Below, piece after piece: positions 8,207-12,947 of a stretch of 12,947 nucleotides of DNA (positions are counted from its first letter, which is position 1; every line of letters starts with the position of its first letter). The DNA is taken from NCBI GenBank assembly GCA_003525525.1, contig DQED01000445.1, forward strand, positions 1 through 12,947, read 5' to 3'. The notes under the pieces are model-generated. The model did no database searches. It was given only the letters and a program-made list of their open reading frames with translations, and was not told the origin of the DNA. A program made the translations under genes and the position numbers. The DNA is from Desulfovibrio sp. (GTDB lineage: Bacteria > Desulfobacterota > Desulfovibrionia > Desulfovibrionales > Desulfovibrionaceae).

Positions 8207-8224
8207 ATTATTTTTTTCGTGTGA
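8197..8224. promoter_or_regulatory. Inverted repeat over the mop -35 element (possible operator)
   Basis: TCACACG (8197-8203) and CGTGTGA (8218-8224) are perfect 7-bp arms with a 14-base AT-rich spacer. The right arm on the - strand covers the proposed -35 box, a position typical of a repressor site. A molybdate- or tungstate-sensing regulator would make sense, but I do not recognise the sequence as a known consensus. Confidence 0.45.
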
Positions 8225-8237
8225 ATTATGTTTTTTG

Positions 8238-8263
8238 TAACATTAAATAATTACAATATGTTA
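8238..8263. promoter_or_regulatory. Second inverted repeat upstream of mop
   Basis: TAACAT (8238-8243) and ATGTTA (8258-8263) are 6-bp arms with a 14-base spacer, the same spacing as the neighbouring dyad. A shorter overlapping dyad, TGTAA-N10-TTACA, spans 8236-8255. In such AT-rich DNA short dyads arise easily, so this is weaker than the first. Confidence 0.3.
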
Positions 8264-8532
8264 TCCATTTTGAATCACGAATACAAAAAAAGAGTGACAC
8301 TTTGGGTAAAAACAACACGATTGTTCTTTCACGATACCGTCATGTTGCCCGAAAGTCCTTTCCAATCCTGCCTTTTCCGGTGACAGCTCGGCTGCCCATG
8401 GGGAACGACGGCAACAACATGCACAGCAGCGCGGGAGCAGGCGGCGCGAGCAGGGCGCGTCGGAGGGCAGGGAGTCCTGTTTCTGCGGCAGGCGGAATCC
8501 GATGCAGCAGGCCGCGAAGGCCGACGAGGGAA

Positions 8533-8564
8533 CCCGCGCCCCGGCATCGGGACCGGGACGCGGG
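8533..8564 (-). terminator. Hairpin downstream of the encapsulin gene (possible terminator)
   Basis: Twelve-base arms around an 8-base loop pair completely in RNA of the - strand (one G-U pair) but have a mismatch in + strand RNA. It lies 84 bases after the encapsulin stop, in the direction of that transcript. No T-run follows, so factor-independent termination is uncertain; it may instead stabilise the 3' end. Confidence 0.4.
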
Positions 8565-8647
8565 GAGGCGTTCACGGTTGCGGCGGCCGCCGCTTCCGTG
8601 CCGCAGCGGCAGAGGACACGGCGACCGCCCTCGGCCATGGGCCTTGC

Positions 8648-9451
8648 CTAGCCCTTCCGGTCCAAGCGCACGACAACCGTCGGATCGAGGACCTGGAAGG
8701 TGAAGGATTCCAGGAAGAAAAGCGCCACCTTCTCGCTGTCGTGGGAGGCGTAGCCGATGGCGATGTCACCGCCGAGCGTCATCTCCAGGTCGCCGCCGCG
8801 CGTGGACAGGAGGTAGGCCTCCTCCACGAAGGGGCTGACGATGACCTCGCCGCCGAGCATGGTTTCCAGGTACTGCGACAGCGGGTAGCCGCGCACGTGC
8901 CCGGACAGGGCGACCCAGGTCTCGGGGCCGACCACCAGGGCGTAAGGCCCTTCCACCGAGGTCTTGCGCAGGGCGGTCAGGCCCATGGACACCTTCTCGG
9001 CGATATCCTCGGGATCCTTGGTCAGGGACATGCGCGTCTGGCTGGAGACTTCCGACAGGCCCTTGATGCCGGCCGGGGCGAAGCCGTGGTAGATGGCCTC
9101 CTCCTCGAACCGCGCGAGCTTTTCGGCGGCTGCGTCCAGGGCGGCGAGGTCGATGGCCTTGTCGCCGCGGGCCGCGTTGTCGATTTCGGCGATGTCCAGG
9201 GTGAACGGCACCTTGACCTCGACCAGGGGTTTGACCTGGTGCAGGCCGTAGGTGATGCCGGAGACGGACTGCGTCTTGGCGTATTCGATGCGCCCCAGGG
9301 GCACGGCGGCGTATTCCCAGCCGAGCGGCCCGGTCACGTCCACGACCCGGCGGGCCGAGAGCATGCTGGTAAGCGTCTGGCGCGCGCGGCTGTCCACGGC
9401 CTGCCAGGCGGCGGCGGTGATGGGCGCGAGGTCGCGTTTCAGGATGTCCAT
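8648..9451 (-). CDS. Encapsulin shell protein (family 1, linocin M18/CFP29-like)
   Basis: A 267-residue protein with the HK97-type fold of family 1 encapsulins, which self-assemble into hollow icosahedral protein compartments in the cytoplasm. The N-terminus (M-D-I-L-K-R-D-L-A-P-I-T) starts the helix that, in this family, forms the inner pocket for the cargo docking peptide. Family-typical stretches are P-L-G-R-I-E-Y (51-57), the P-L-V-E-V-K-V-P-F segment (75-83) that leads into the E-loop, and the C-terminal F-L-E-S-F-T-F-Q-V-L-D-P-T. The length is in the usual range of about 265-290 residues. GGAGGAG lies 6 bases before the start. The gene begins 15 bases after the EncFtn stop, so cargo and shell are co-transcribed, as in other iron-storing encapsulin operons. 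It is complete; nothing suggests a phage capsid gene, since no other phage genes are present. Confidence 0.95.
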   Translation of the reverse strand: MDILKRDLAPITAAAWQAVDSRARQTLTSMLSARRVVDVTGPLGWEYAAVPLGRIEYAKTQSVSGITYGLHQVKPLVEVKVPFTLDIAEIDNAARGDKAIDLAALDAAAEKLARFEEEAIYHGFAPAGIKGLSEVSSQTRMSLTKDPEDIAEKVSMGLTALRKTSVEGPYALVVGPETWVALSGHVRGYPLSQYLETMLGGEVIVSPFVEEAYLLSTRGGDLEMTLGGDIAIGYASHDSEKVALFFLESFTFQVLDPTVVVRLDRKG

Positions 9452-9466
9452 GACGTCTCCTCCTGT

Positions 9467-9847
9467 TTAGCGGTTGCCCTTGAGGCTGCCGATGCCGAGC
9501 GAGCCGCCGGAAGCCGGGGCCTTGCCCGGGGCGGCCTCGCCGCCTTCGCCGCCCGTGGCCGCGTCTTCCAGGGCAGTGATGTCGCCCGCGGTGAAAAGAT
9601 AGGTGCGCATGGTCTCGTCCCAGACGGGCATGTTGCGGCGCAGCCACTCCAGGCCCATGACGGCATGCTCGATTTCCTCGTCGCGGTTGTGGGCCATGAT
9701 GGCCTTGATCTGCGGATCGCTGGCCGCGGCCACGCGCTGGTGGTACCAGTTGATGGCCTCGAGCTCTTCCTTGATGCTGTTGAGCGCCCGGACGAAGTCG
9801 CGGTCCTGGGGCGAGAGTTCTGCAACCGGCTCGTGATATTGATCCAT
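9467..9847 (-). CDS. Encapsulated ferritin-like protein (EncFtn) with docking peptide
   Basis: A 126-residue ferritin-like cargo protein. In characterised homologues such as Rhodospirillum rubrum EncFtn, two two-helix subunits make a ferroxidase centre at their interface, and Fe(II) oxidised there is mineralised inside the shell. The residues matching the R. rubrum ferroxidase ligands are present by alignment from memory: Glu28 (E-E-L-E-A-I-N-W-Y), Glu58 and His61 (R-D-E-E-I-E-H), with Trp34 and Tyr35 next to the site. Residues 97-115 are a Gly/Ala/Pro-rich flexible linker. The tail S-L-G-I-G-S-L-K-G-N-R (116-126) matches the short hydrophobic docking peptides of encapsulin cargo. AAGGAGT lies 7 bases before the start. 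It is the first gene of the EncFtn-encapsulin pair, and cargo-first order is typical. Confidence 0.95.
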   Translation of the reverse strand: MDQYHEPVAELSPQDRDFVRALNSIKEELEAINWYHQRVAAASDPQIKAIMAHNRDEEIEHAVMGLEWLRRNMPVWDETMRTYLFTAGDITALEDAATGGEGGEAAPGKAPASGGSLGIGSLKGNR

Positions 9848-9898
9848 AGCGTATACTCCTTACGCGTCCTCCCTGCGGGGGAACGCACGATTGGAGCC

Positions 9899-9926
9899 AC
9901 TATGCCACAGGCCGGACGAAATGCAA
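9899..9926 (-). promoter_or_regulatory. Possible promoter of the EncFtn-encapsulin operon
   Basis: On the - strand, TTGCAT (9921-9926) and CATAGT (9899-9904) are 16 bases apart, about 50 bases upstream of the EncFtn start. The match is moderate. No clear Fur-like or other iron-regulator box is visible nearby. Confidence 0.35.
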
Positions 9927-9940
9927 TGCCGGTCCGGTGA

Positions 9941-9957
9941 AAAGCGGGCAACGCTTT
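9941..9957 (-). terminator. Short hairpin with T-run behind TPM-2
   Basis: AAAGCG (9941-9946) and CGCTTT (9952-9957) form a 6-bp stem 12 bases after the TPM-2 stop. On the - strand the second arm ends in TTTT, giving a small intrinsic-terminator-like structure. It would separate the TPM genes from the encapsulin operon, but the stem is short. Confidence 0.4.
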
Positions 9958-9968
9958 GCGCCGGACGT

Positions 9969-10601
9969 TTAGAAGAGAATCAGGTCCTTGATTTCATTGA
10001 CGTCGTCTTCCCGTGGCGGGAAGGCGGCCGCAAGGGACTGCGCCAGGCGCGCCACGGTCGCAACGATGGCTTCGGCCGGCCGTCCCTCGCGGATGCCGGC
10101 GGAAAGGGCCGCGGCCGCGGCGTCCAGTTCCCGGGCGTCGATTCTTCCGGCGAGCCCCGTGTCCGGGAGCAGGAAGACCAGGCGCTCGAAGACCGAAACG
10201 TAGACGAGCAGGGCGTTGCGCTCCCGCGTCCGTGTCAGGCTCTGGCCGAAAAACGCGGCCTGGGCCGCTTGCAGGGTCTCGTGACCGGCGCGGGCCGGCG
10301 AAACGAAGAGGCGCAGAAGCGCCGGCAGGCGTTTGGCCGCCTGGAAGCCGAGCAGGGCGAACACGCCGAAAAAGGCGAGGAACACCCACATGTTGCGCGT
10401 GCCGCCGGCAAGGCAGGCCAGGACCGCGCAGACAAGGCCCACGGTCACGGCGCAGGCGAGCTGCGCCTTGGGGTAGCTGTCGCTGGCCCCGACGATCATG
10501 GGCACGATCTCGGCGGACGTTTTCGTCTCGGCCGCGCGCACGGCGTCGCGGATGGCGTTGCGGTCGGCCTCGGTCAGCAATTGCGTCACAAGTCTTCGCA
10601 T
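9969..10601 (-). CDS. TPM-domain membrane protein (TPM-2)
   Basis: A 210-residue protein of the TPM (PF04536-type) family, the smaller partner often found beside YgcG-like TPM proteins. There is no cleavable signal peptide. An N-terminal helical part of about 45 residues ('TEADRNAIRDAVRAAETKTS', then A-E-I-V-P-M-I-V) is followed by two adjacent hydrophobic segments at about 47-66 and 70-86. A soluble domain then has the TPM-like R-T-R-E-R-N-A-L-L-V-Y-V-S-V-F-E-R. The function is unknown; TPM domains elsewhere have been linked to phosphatase activity and membrane-protein maintenance. GGAGG lies 5 bases before ATG 10601, and the gene begins 9 bases after the TPM-1 stop, so the two are co-translated. 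Only the family and membrane placement are claimed. Confidence 0.85.
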   Translation of the reverse strand: MRRLVTQLLTEADRNAIRDAVRAAETKTSAEIVPMIVGASDSYPKAQLACAVTVGLVCAVLACLAGGTRNMWVFLAFFGVFALLGFQAAKRLPALLRLFVSPARAGHETLQAAQAAFFGQSLTRTRERNALLVYVSVFERLVFLLPDTGLAGRIDARELDAAAAALSAGIREGRPAEAIVATVARLAQSLAAAFPPREDDVNEIKDLILF

Positions 10602-10610
10602 CGTCGCCTC

Positions 10611-11540
10611 CTACCAGCTTCCCGAGGAACCGCCGCCGCCGAAGGAACCGCCGCCGCCGGAAAAACCGCCGCCGCCGCTGGAGCCGCCGCCGCCGACATA
10701 AAACCCGCCGCCGCCGCCCCGGCCCGAACTGAAAAGCCATGGCCCGACGAGCCCGAGAACCACGCCGGCTACGCACAATAGCCCCAGAAAGCCGAGCCCC
10801 AATCCGAAAAGCGCGCCCGCGCCGGGCAAAACCACGCCGAAGATCCCGGCCCGCGCCGGCGCCGGCAGCCGCGACAGGAAGGCCGTCAGCAACATCGCCA
10901 GGATGAAAAGCCCGAAAAAGGCGTTGTCGTCATGGCCGGAGTCCTTGGCGCCGTGTTCCGGCCCGCCCTTGTATTCGCCGCGAACGGCTTCCATGATCGC
11001 GGACACGCCGCTTTCGATGCCGGCGTCGAAATGCCCGGCCTTGAACGCCGGGACAATGGCGTAGTCGATGATGCGGCCGGACAAGGCGTCCGTCAGCCGC
11101 CCCTCCAGCCCGTAGCCCACCTCGATGCGCACCTTGCGGTCGCCCTTGGAGACGAGCAGCAGCACGCCGTTGTCCTTGCCTTTCTGGCCGATGCCCCAGG
11201 CCTGCGCCACCTTGATCGAATACTCCTCCAGGGACTCGCCCTCGAGCGAGGGGATGGTCAGCACCACCACCTGCGTGGAATCCGACCGTTCGAACGCGGC
11301 CAGCTTGGCATCGATCTCGCGCGCGGCGTCAGGCGAAAGCATGTGCGCCGTATCCACCACCCGCCCGGTCAGGCGTGGCACGCCCAGGGCGGAGGCGGCT
11401 GTGGCGGAGAGGAGAGGGGAAAAGAGCAGGAGGAGGAAGAGGAAGATGCCTCCGGCGGCCAGGAGGGGCACTGCCCCTCCTGGACCTCCCGAACGGGGGG
11501 GGGCTGGCGGGACGGGGCGGACGGATGCAAAAAGGGGCAT
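10611..11540 (-). CDS. YgcG-like TPM-domain protein with signal peptide and Gly-rich tail (TPM-1)
   Basis: A 309-residue envelope protein. A signal peptide (hydrophobic core about 31-45, likely cleavage after A-T-A-A-S-A near 51) leads to a TPM domain at about 56-190, with the typical G-R-V-V-D-T-A-H-M-L-S start and V-E-V/R-I-E-V-G-Y-G-L-E-G-R-L-T-D core. Membrane segments follow at about 207-223 and 232-270. The Gly/Ser tail ends G-G-G-G-S-S-G-S-W, the classic ending of this family. The function is unknown; it usually occurs with LemA and a second TPM protein, as here. The start at 11540 has GGAGG 6 bases upstream. Two points are odd. A run of nine G (11495-11503) and a palindromic repeat copy (11446-11503) lie within the coding sequence, giving residues 13-32. 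A GTG at residue 24, preceded by AGGAGGGG, could be an alternative start. The frame is also open to an ATG at 11669, inside another repeat copy, which I reject. Confidence 0.85.
   Translation of the reverse strand: MPLFASVRPVPPAPPRSGGPGGAVPLLAAGGIFLFLLLLFSPLLSATAASALGVPRLTGRVVDTAHMLSPDAAREIDAKLAAFERSDSTQVVVLTIPSLEGESLEEYSIKVAQAWGIGQKGKDNGVLLLVSKGDRKVRIEVGYGLEGRLTDALSGRIIDYAIVPAFKAGHFDAGIESGVSAIMEAVRGEYKGGPEHGAKDSGHDDNAFFGLFILAMLLTAFLSRLPAPARAGIFGVVLPGAGALFGLGLGFLGLLCVAGVVLGLVGPWLFSSGRGGGGGFYVGGGGSSGGGGFSGGGGSFGGGGSSGSW
10621..10716 (-). repeat. GCC/CCG-rich codon repeat encoding the Gly/Ser tail of TPM-1
   Basis: Short CCGCCGCCG-type runs interrupted by Ser, Phe and Tyr codons encode the last ~35 residues of TPM-1. 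This is the protein's family-typical glycine tail, not an independent element. The runs may slip during replication and vary in length between strains. Confidence 0.6.
11446..11503 (+). repeat. Dispersed palindromic repeat, copy 2 (inside TPM-1, inverted)
   Basis: On the + strand it begins ATGCCTCCGGCGGCC, like the - strand of copies 1 and 3, so it is inverted relative to them and antisense to TPM-1. The palindrome is CCAGGAGGGGCA (11459-11470), one base, then the exact complement (11472-11483). The loop differs from the other copies (a 12-1-12 palindrome instead of 12-3-12), and the second small hairpin is degenerate. It is in frame with TPM-1 and encodes about residues 13-32. Confidence 0.8.
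11495..11503. repeat. Nine-G homopolymer run in the TPM-1 reading frame
   Basis: Nine consecutive G on the + strand (nine C in the TPM-1 mRNA) encode prolines near residues 13-15, 12-15 codons after the start. Such tracts are prone to slippage. One base gained or lost would break the frame from ATG 11540. Confidence 0.8.
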
Positions 11541-11612
11541 GGGGCCTCCGGGCGTTACTACAGAAAGACTGTGCCGCTCGAGAATGCAATTTGTCACAGA
11601 GGCAGGAGAATT

Positions 11613-11677
11613 CCCCCTTTGGGGGTGGTCCAGGAGGGGCCCTCGGCCCCTCCTGGCCGCCGGAGGCATTCTTCTTC
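11613..11677 (-). repeat. Dispersed palindromic repeat, copy 3 (between lemA and TPM-1)
   Basis: Positions 11622-11677 match copy 1 at 6195-6250 base for base, including the 12-bp stem (11630-11656); only the outer small hairpin differs slightly. It begins 6 bases after the lemA stop and ends about 73 bases before the TPM-1 start. It therefore sits within the probable lemA-TPM transcript and could reduce read-through or protect lemA mRNA. Confidence 0.85.
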
Positions 11678-11682
11678 CCCCG

Positions 11683-12267
11683 TTAGAACTTCACCTTGGG
11701 CGCTTGTTTGGCGGCTTCGTCGGCCTTGAAGTATTCCTTGGCCTTGAGGTGCAGCAGGACGGAATTGGTGAGGGAGTTGGGGAAGGTGCGGATGGAGGCG
11801 TTGTAGGTCTCCACGGCCTGGTTGTAACGCTGCCGGGCCACGTTGATGCGGTTCTCCGTGCCTTCGAGCTGGTTTTGCAGGTCGCGGAAGTTCTGGTCGG
11901 CCTTGAGCTGGGGGTAGTTTTCCACCACGGCGAGCAGGCGGGACAGCGAGGACTGCATCTGCCCCTGCGCCTGCTGGAAGGCGGCCATGGCTTGCGGGTC
12001 GGCCAGGGTTTCGGGGGTGATTTTTACCTGCGTGGCCTTGGCCCTGGCGTCGACCACGGCGGTCAGGGTGTCCTTTTCGTGGCTGGCGTAGCCTTTGACC
12101 GTCTCCACGAGGTTGGGAATGAGGTCCATGCGGCGTTGCAGGGCCGATTCCACGTTGCCCCAGGCGGCGTTGACCGCCTCCTCGTTGGTCTGCATCTGGT
12201 TGTAGCCGCAGCCGGAAAGGCCGGCCAGGACGAGGACGGCGCACAGCAGTCGGACGAGTCGGATCAT
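11683..12267 (-). CDS. lemA: LemA family lipoprotein
   Basis: A 194-residue envelope protein. The first 20 residues are a lipoprotein signal: two Arg, a hydrophobic stretch, then lipobox L-S-G-C with Cys20 as the acylated residue; Gly21 follows. The mature part is the LemA helical domain. Its signature [22 protein letters not shown], written out singly, is at about 41-62, followed by K-G-Y-A-S-H-E. A conserved E-N-Y-P-Q-L-K segment is near 125-131. The length is typical. The molecular function is unknown, but LemA genes are commonly found beside YgcG/TPM genes as here, which suggests a joint envelope role. AAGGAG lies 6-7 bases before ATG 12267. An in-frame ATG at 12351 would add 28 residues ahead of the lipoprotein signal and is rejected. 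Confidence 0.93.
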   Translation of the reverse strand: MIRLVRLLCAVLVLAGLSGCGYNQMQTNEEAVNAAWGNVESALQRRMDLIPNLVETVKGYASHEKDTLTAVVDARAKATQVKITPETLADPQAMAAFQQAQGQMQSSLSRLLAVVENYPQLKADQNFRDLQNQLEGTENRINVARQRYNQAVETYNASIRTFPNSLTNSVLLHLKAKEYFKADEAAKQAPKVKF

Positions 12268-12302
12268 GGGCGCTCCTTGGCGGGAATACGGATGATGGAA
12301 AG

Positions 12303-12331
12303 ACCATAAGCCCTGAGGCAGCCTTGGGCAA
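12303..12331 (-). promoter_or_regulatory. Possible lemA promoter
   Basis: On the - strand, TTGCCC (12326-12331) and TATGGT (12303-12308) are 17 bases apart, about 35 bases upstream of the lemA start. The match to the sigma-70 consensus is moderate. A perfect dyad covers the -35 element. Confidence 0.4.
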
Positions 12332-12335
12332 GGCT
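12320..12335. promoter_or_regulatory. Perfect 7-2-7 inverted repeat over the lemA -35 box
   Basis: AGCCTTG, two bases, then CAAGGCT. The dyad is centred on the proposed -35 element of lemA, where an operator would block transcription. It could equally be chance; no matching second copy is seen in the window. Confidence 0.35.
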
Positions 12336-12501
12336 TTCCCCGGGAGGGCACGGCCTTCGCATGGCAGGATCGGGCAACTTTTATCCCGGATTAGGTGTTT
12401 TTCCCCGCCCGTGGTTCGAGTATTGAGGCTCCATTTCCAAGGCCGCCCCCAAAGACGGAGACGGTCGAACCCGAATGTTGCGGCAAAAGGAGAAGTTCCC
12501 C

Positions 12502-12947
12502 ATGCTGTATCGAACCATGCCCAAAAACGGAGACCGGCTCTCCATTCTCGGTTTCGGCTGCATGCGCCTGCCCGCCACGCCCGAAGGGGCCATCGACGAG
12601 CCGCGCGCCATCGCCCAGATTCGCGCCGCCATCGACGCGGGCGTCAACTATGTCGACACGGCCTGGCCCTACCATGCCGGCGCGAGCGAACCCCTGCTCG
12701 GCAAGGCGTTGCGCGACGGCTACCGCGCGCGCGTCAAGCTCGCCACCAAGCTGCCGTCCTGGCTCGTGACCAGCCGCGCGGACATGGACCGCTTCCTCGA
12801 CGCGCAGCTTTCGCGCCTTGGAACCGACCACATCGACTACTACCTCGTCCACGCCCTGGACGGGCCGCTGTGGGATGCGGTCGCGTCCCACGGCGTGGCG
12901 GAGTTCCTGGACGCGGCCAAGGCCGACGGCCGCATCGTCAACGCCGG
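12502..12947 (+). CDS. Aldo/keto reductase (partial, N-terminal 148 codons)
   Basis: The frame is open from ATG 12502 to the window end, so the C-terminal part is missing. It is an NAD(P)H-dependent TIM-barrel oxidoreductase of the aldo/keto reductase family. The L-G-F-G-C-M-R-L-P start (16-24) and the full catalytic tetrad are visible: Asp52 (Y-V-D-T-A), Tyr57 (W-P-Y), Lys83 (A-T-K-L-P) and His117 (L-V-H). The M-L-Y-R start and the M-R-L-P segment resemble the anaerobe-type members that carry a C-terminal 4Fe-4S cluster domain, but that part is outside the window. The substrate cannot be told. AGGAG lies 9 bases before the start. The gene is divergent from lemA. Confidence 0.93.
   Translation, partial: MLYRTMPKNGDRLSILGFGCMRLPATPEGAIDEPRAIAQIRAAIDAGVNYVDTAWPYHAGASEPLLGKALRDGYRARVKLATKLPSWLVTSRADMDRFLDAQLSRLGTDHIDYYLVHALDGPLWDAVASHGVAEFLDAAKADGRIVNA

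Larger units (their letters stand above)
8105..8647. other. Long intergenic region between encapsulin and mop, with an AT-rich island
   Basis: About 540 bases with no gene I can support. Positions 8160-8330 are strikingly AT-rich against a GC-rich background and hold the mop promoter and two dyads. Positions 8330-8647 return to high GC. They hold a strong hairpin (8533-8564) and a perfect 14-bp GC palindrome (8580-8593). Open frames on both strands here translate to Arg/Pro/Cys-rich low-complexity sequence with no family resemblance. Confidence 0.7.
12268..12501. other. Divergent intergenic region between lemA and the aldo/keto reductase gene
   Basis: A 234-base region that must hold promoters for both directions. 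A lemA promoter candidate and a dyad are listed separately. For the + strand I see an A/T-richer patch around 12377-12402 but no convincing promoter pair. No small gene is supported. Confidence 0.5.

Noticed and set aside
8140..8330. Riboswitch (Moco or similar) in the mop leader
   Set aside because: The leader of about 67 bases after the proposed promoter shows no conserved stem arrangement that I recognise.
8261..8703. Open frames on both strands in the encapsulin-mop gap
   Set aside because: The products are Arg/Pro/Cys-rich with no family resemblance, they overlap one another, and one runs into the encapsulin 3' end.
8648..9451. Encapsulin as a prophage capsid gene
   Set aside because: No terminase, portal, protease or tail genes are nearby, and it is paired with a ferritin-like cargo.
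6185..11677. Repeat copies as a CRISPR array or IS ends
   Set aside because: Only three scattered copies in two orientations, no regular spacers, and no transposase between them.
12448..12534. Direct repeat CCCAAARACGGAGAC at 12448 and 12520
   Set aside because: Fifteen bases with one mismatch, the second within the reductase coding sequence; no flanking similarity, most likely chance.

Overview
The window is a GC-rich, gene-dense stretch of bacterial chromosome. The gene content (a small Mop molbindin, an encapsulin with ferritin-like cargo, a LemA/TPM module) and the codon use fit a delta-proteobacterial sulfate reducer of the Desulfovibrio/Solidesulfovibrio type. That assignment is an inference from gene style, not from a marker gene. 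Nothing looks like a phage, transposon, CRISPR array, tRNA or rRNA.

Layout. (1) Positions 1-5395, + strand: an alpha-glucan/trehalose operon. It holds the last codons of a GH13-type enzyme, a GH57/DUF3536 protein and malto-oligosyltrehalose synthase (treY). The genes are joined by two 4-bp ATGA stop/start overlaps, so the three products are probably made together. (2) Positions 5367-12267, - strand, in order of transcription: lemA, two TPM-domain genes, an encapsulated ferritin-like protein (EncFtn), its encapsulin shell, mop, cysS and a metallo-beta-lactamase-fold protein. The last one overlaps the 3' end of treY tail to tail. (3) From 12502, + strand: the first 148 codons of an aldo/keto reductase, divergent from lemA and cut by the window end.

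Working units. The first operon would act on glycogen or maltodextrin and put a trehalose cap on chain ends. EncFtn plus encapsulin form a two-gene iron-storage nanocompartment; the cargo carries a Gly/Ala-rich tail ending in a shell-docking peptide. LemA, TPM-1 and TPM-2 form a commonly linked envelope module of poorly known function. Mop is a cytoplasmic molybdate/tungstate-binding protein. It sits behind an unusually AT-rich control region with a good promoter and two dyads.

The most unusual structure is a palindromic repeat (12-bp arms, about 55-65 bp overall) present three times in 5.5 kb. Two copies lie just behind the stop codons of cysS and lemA in the same orientation. The third is inverted and lies inside the coding sequence of TPM-1, where it encodes part of the signal peptide and abuts a run of nine G.
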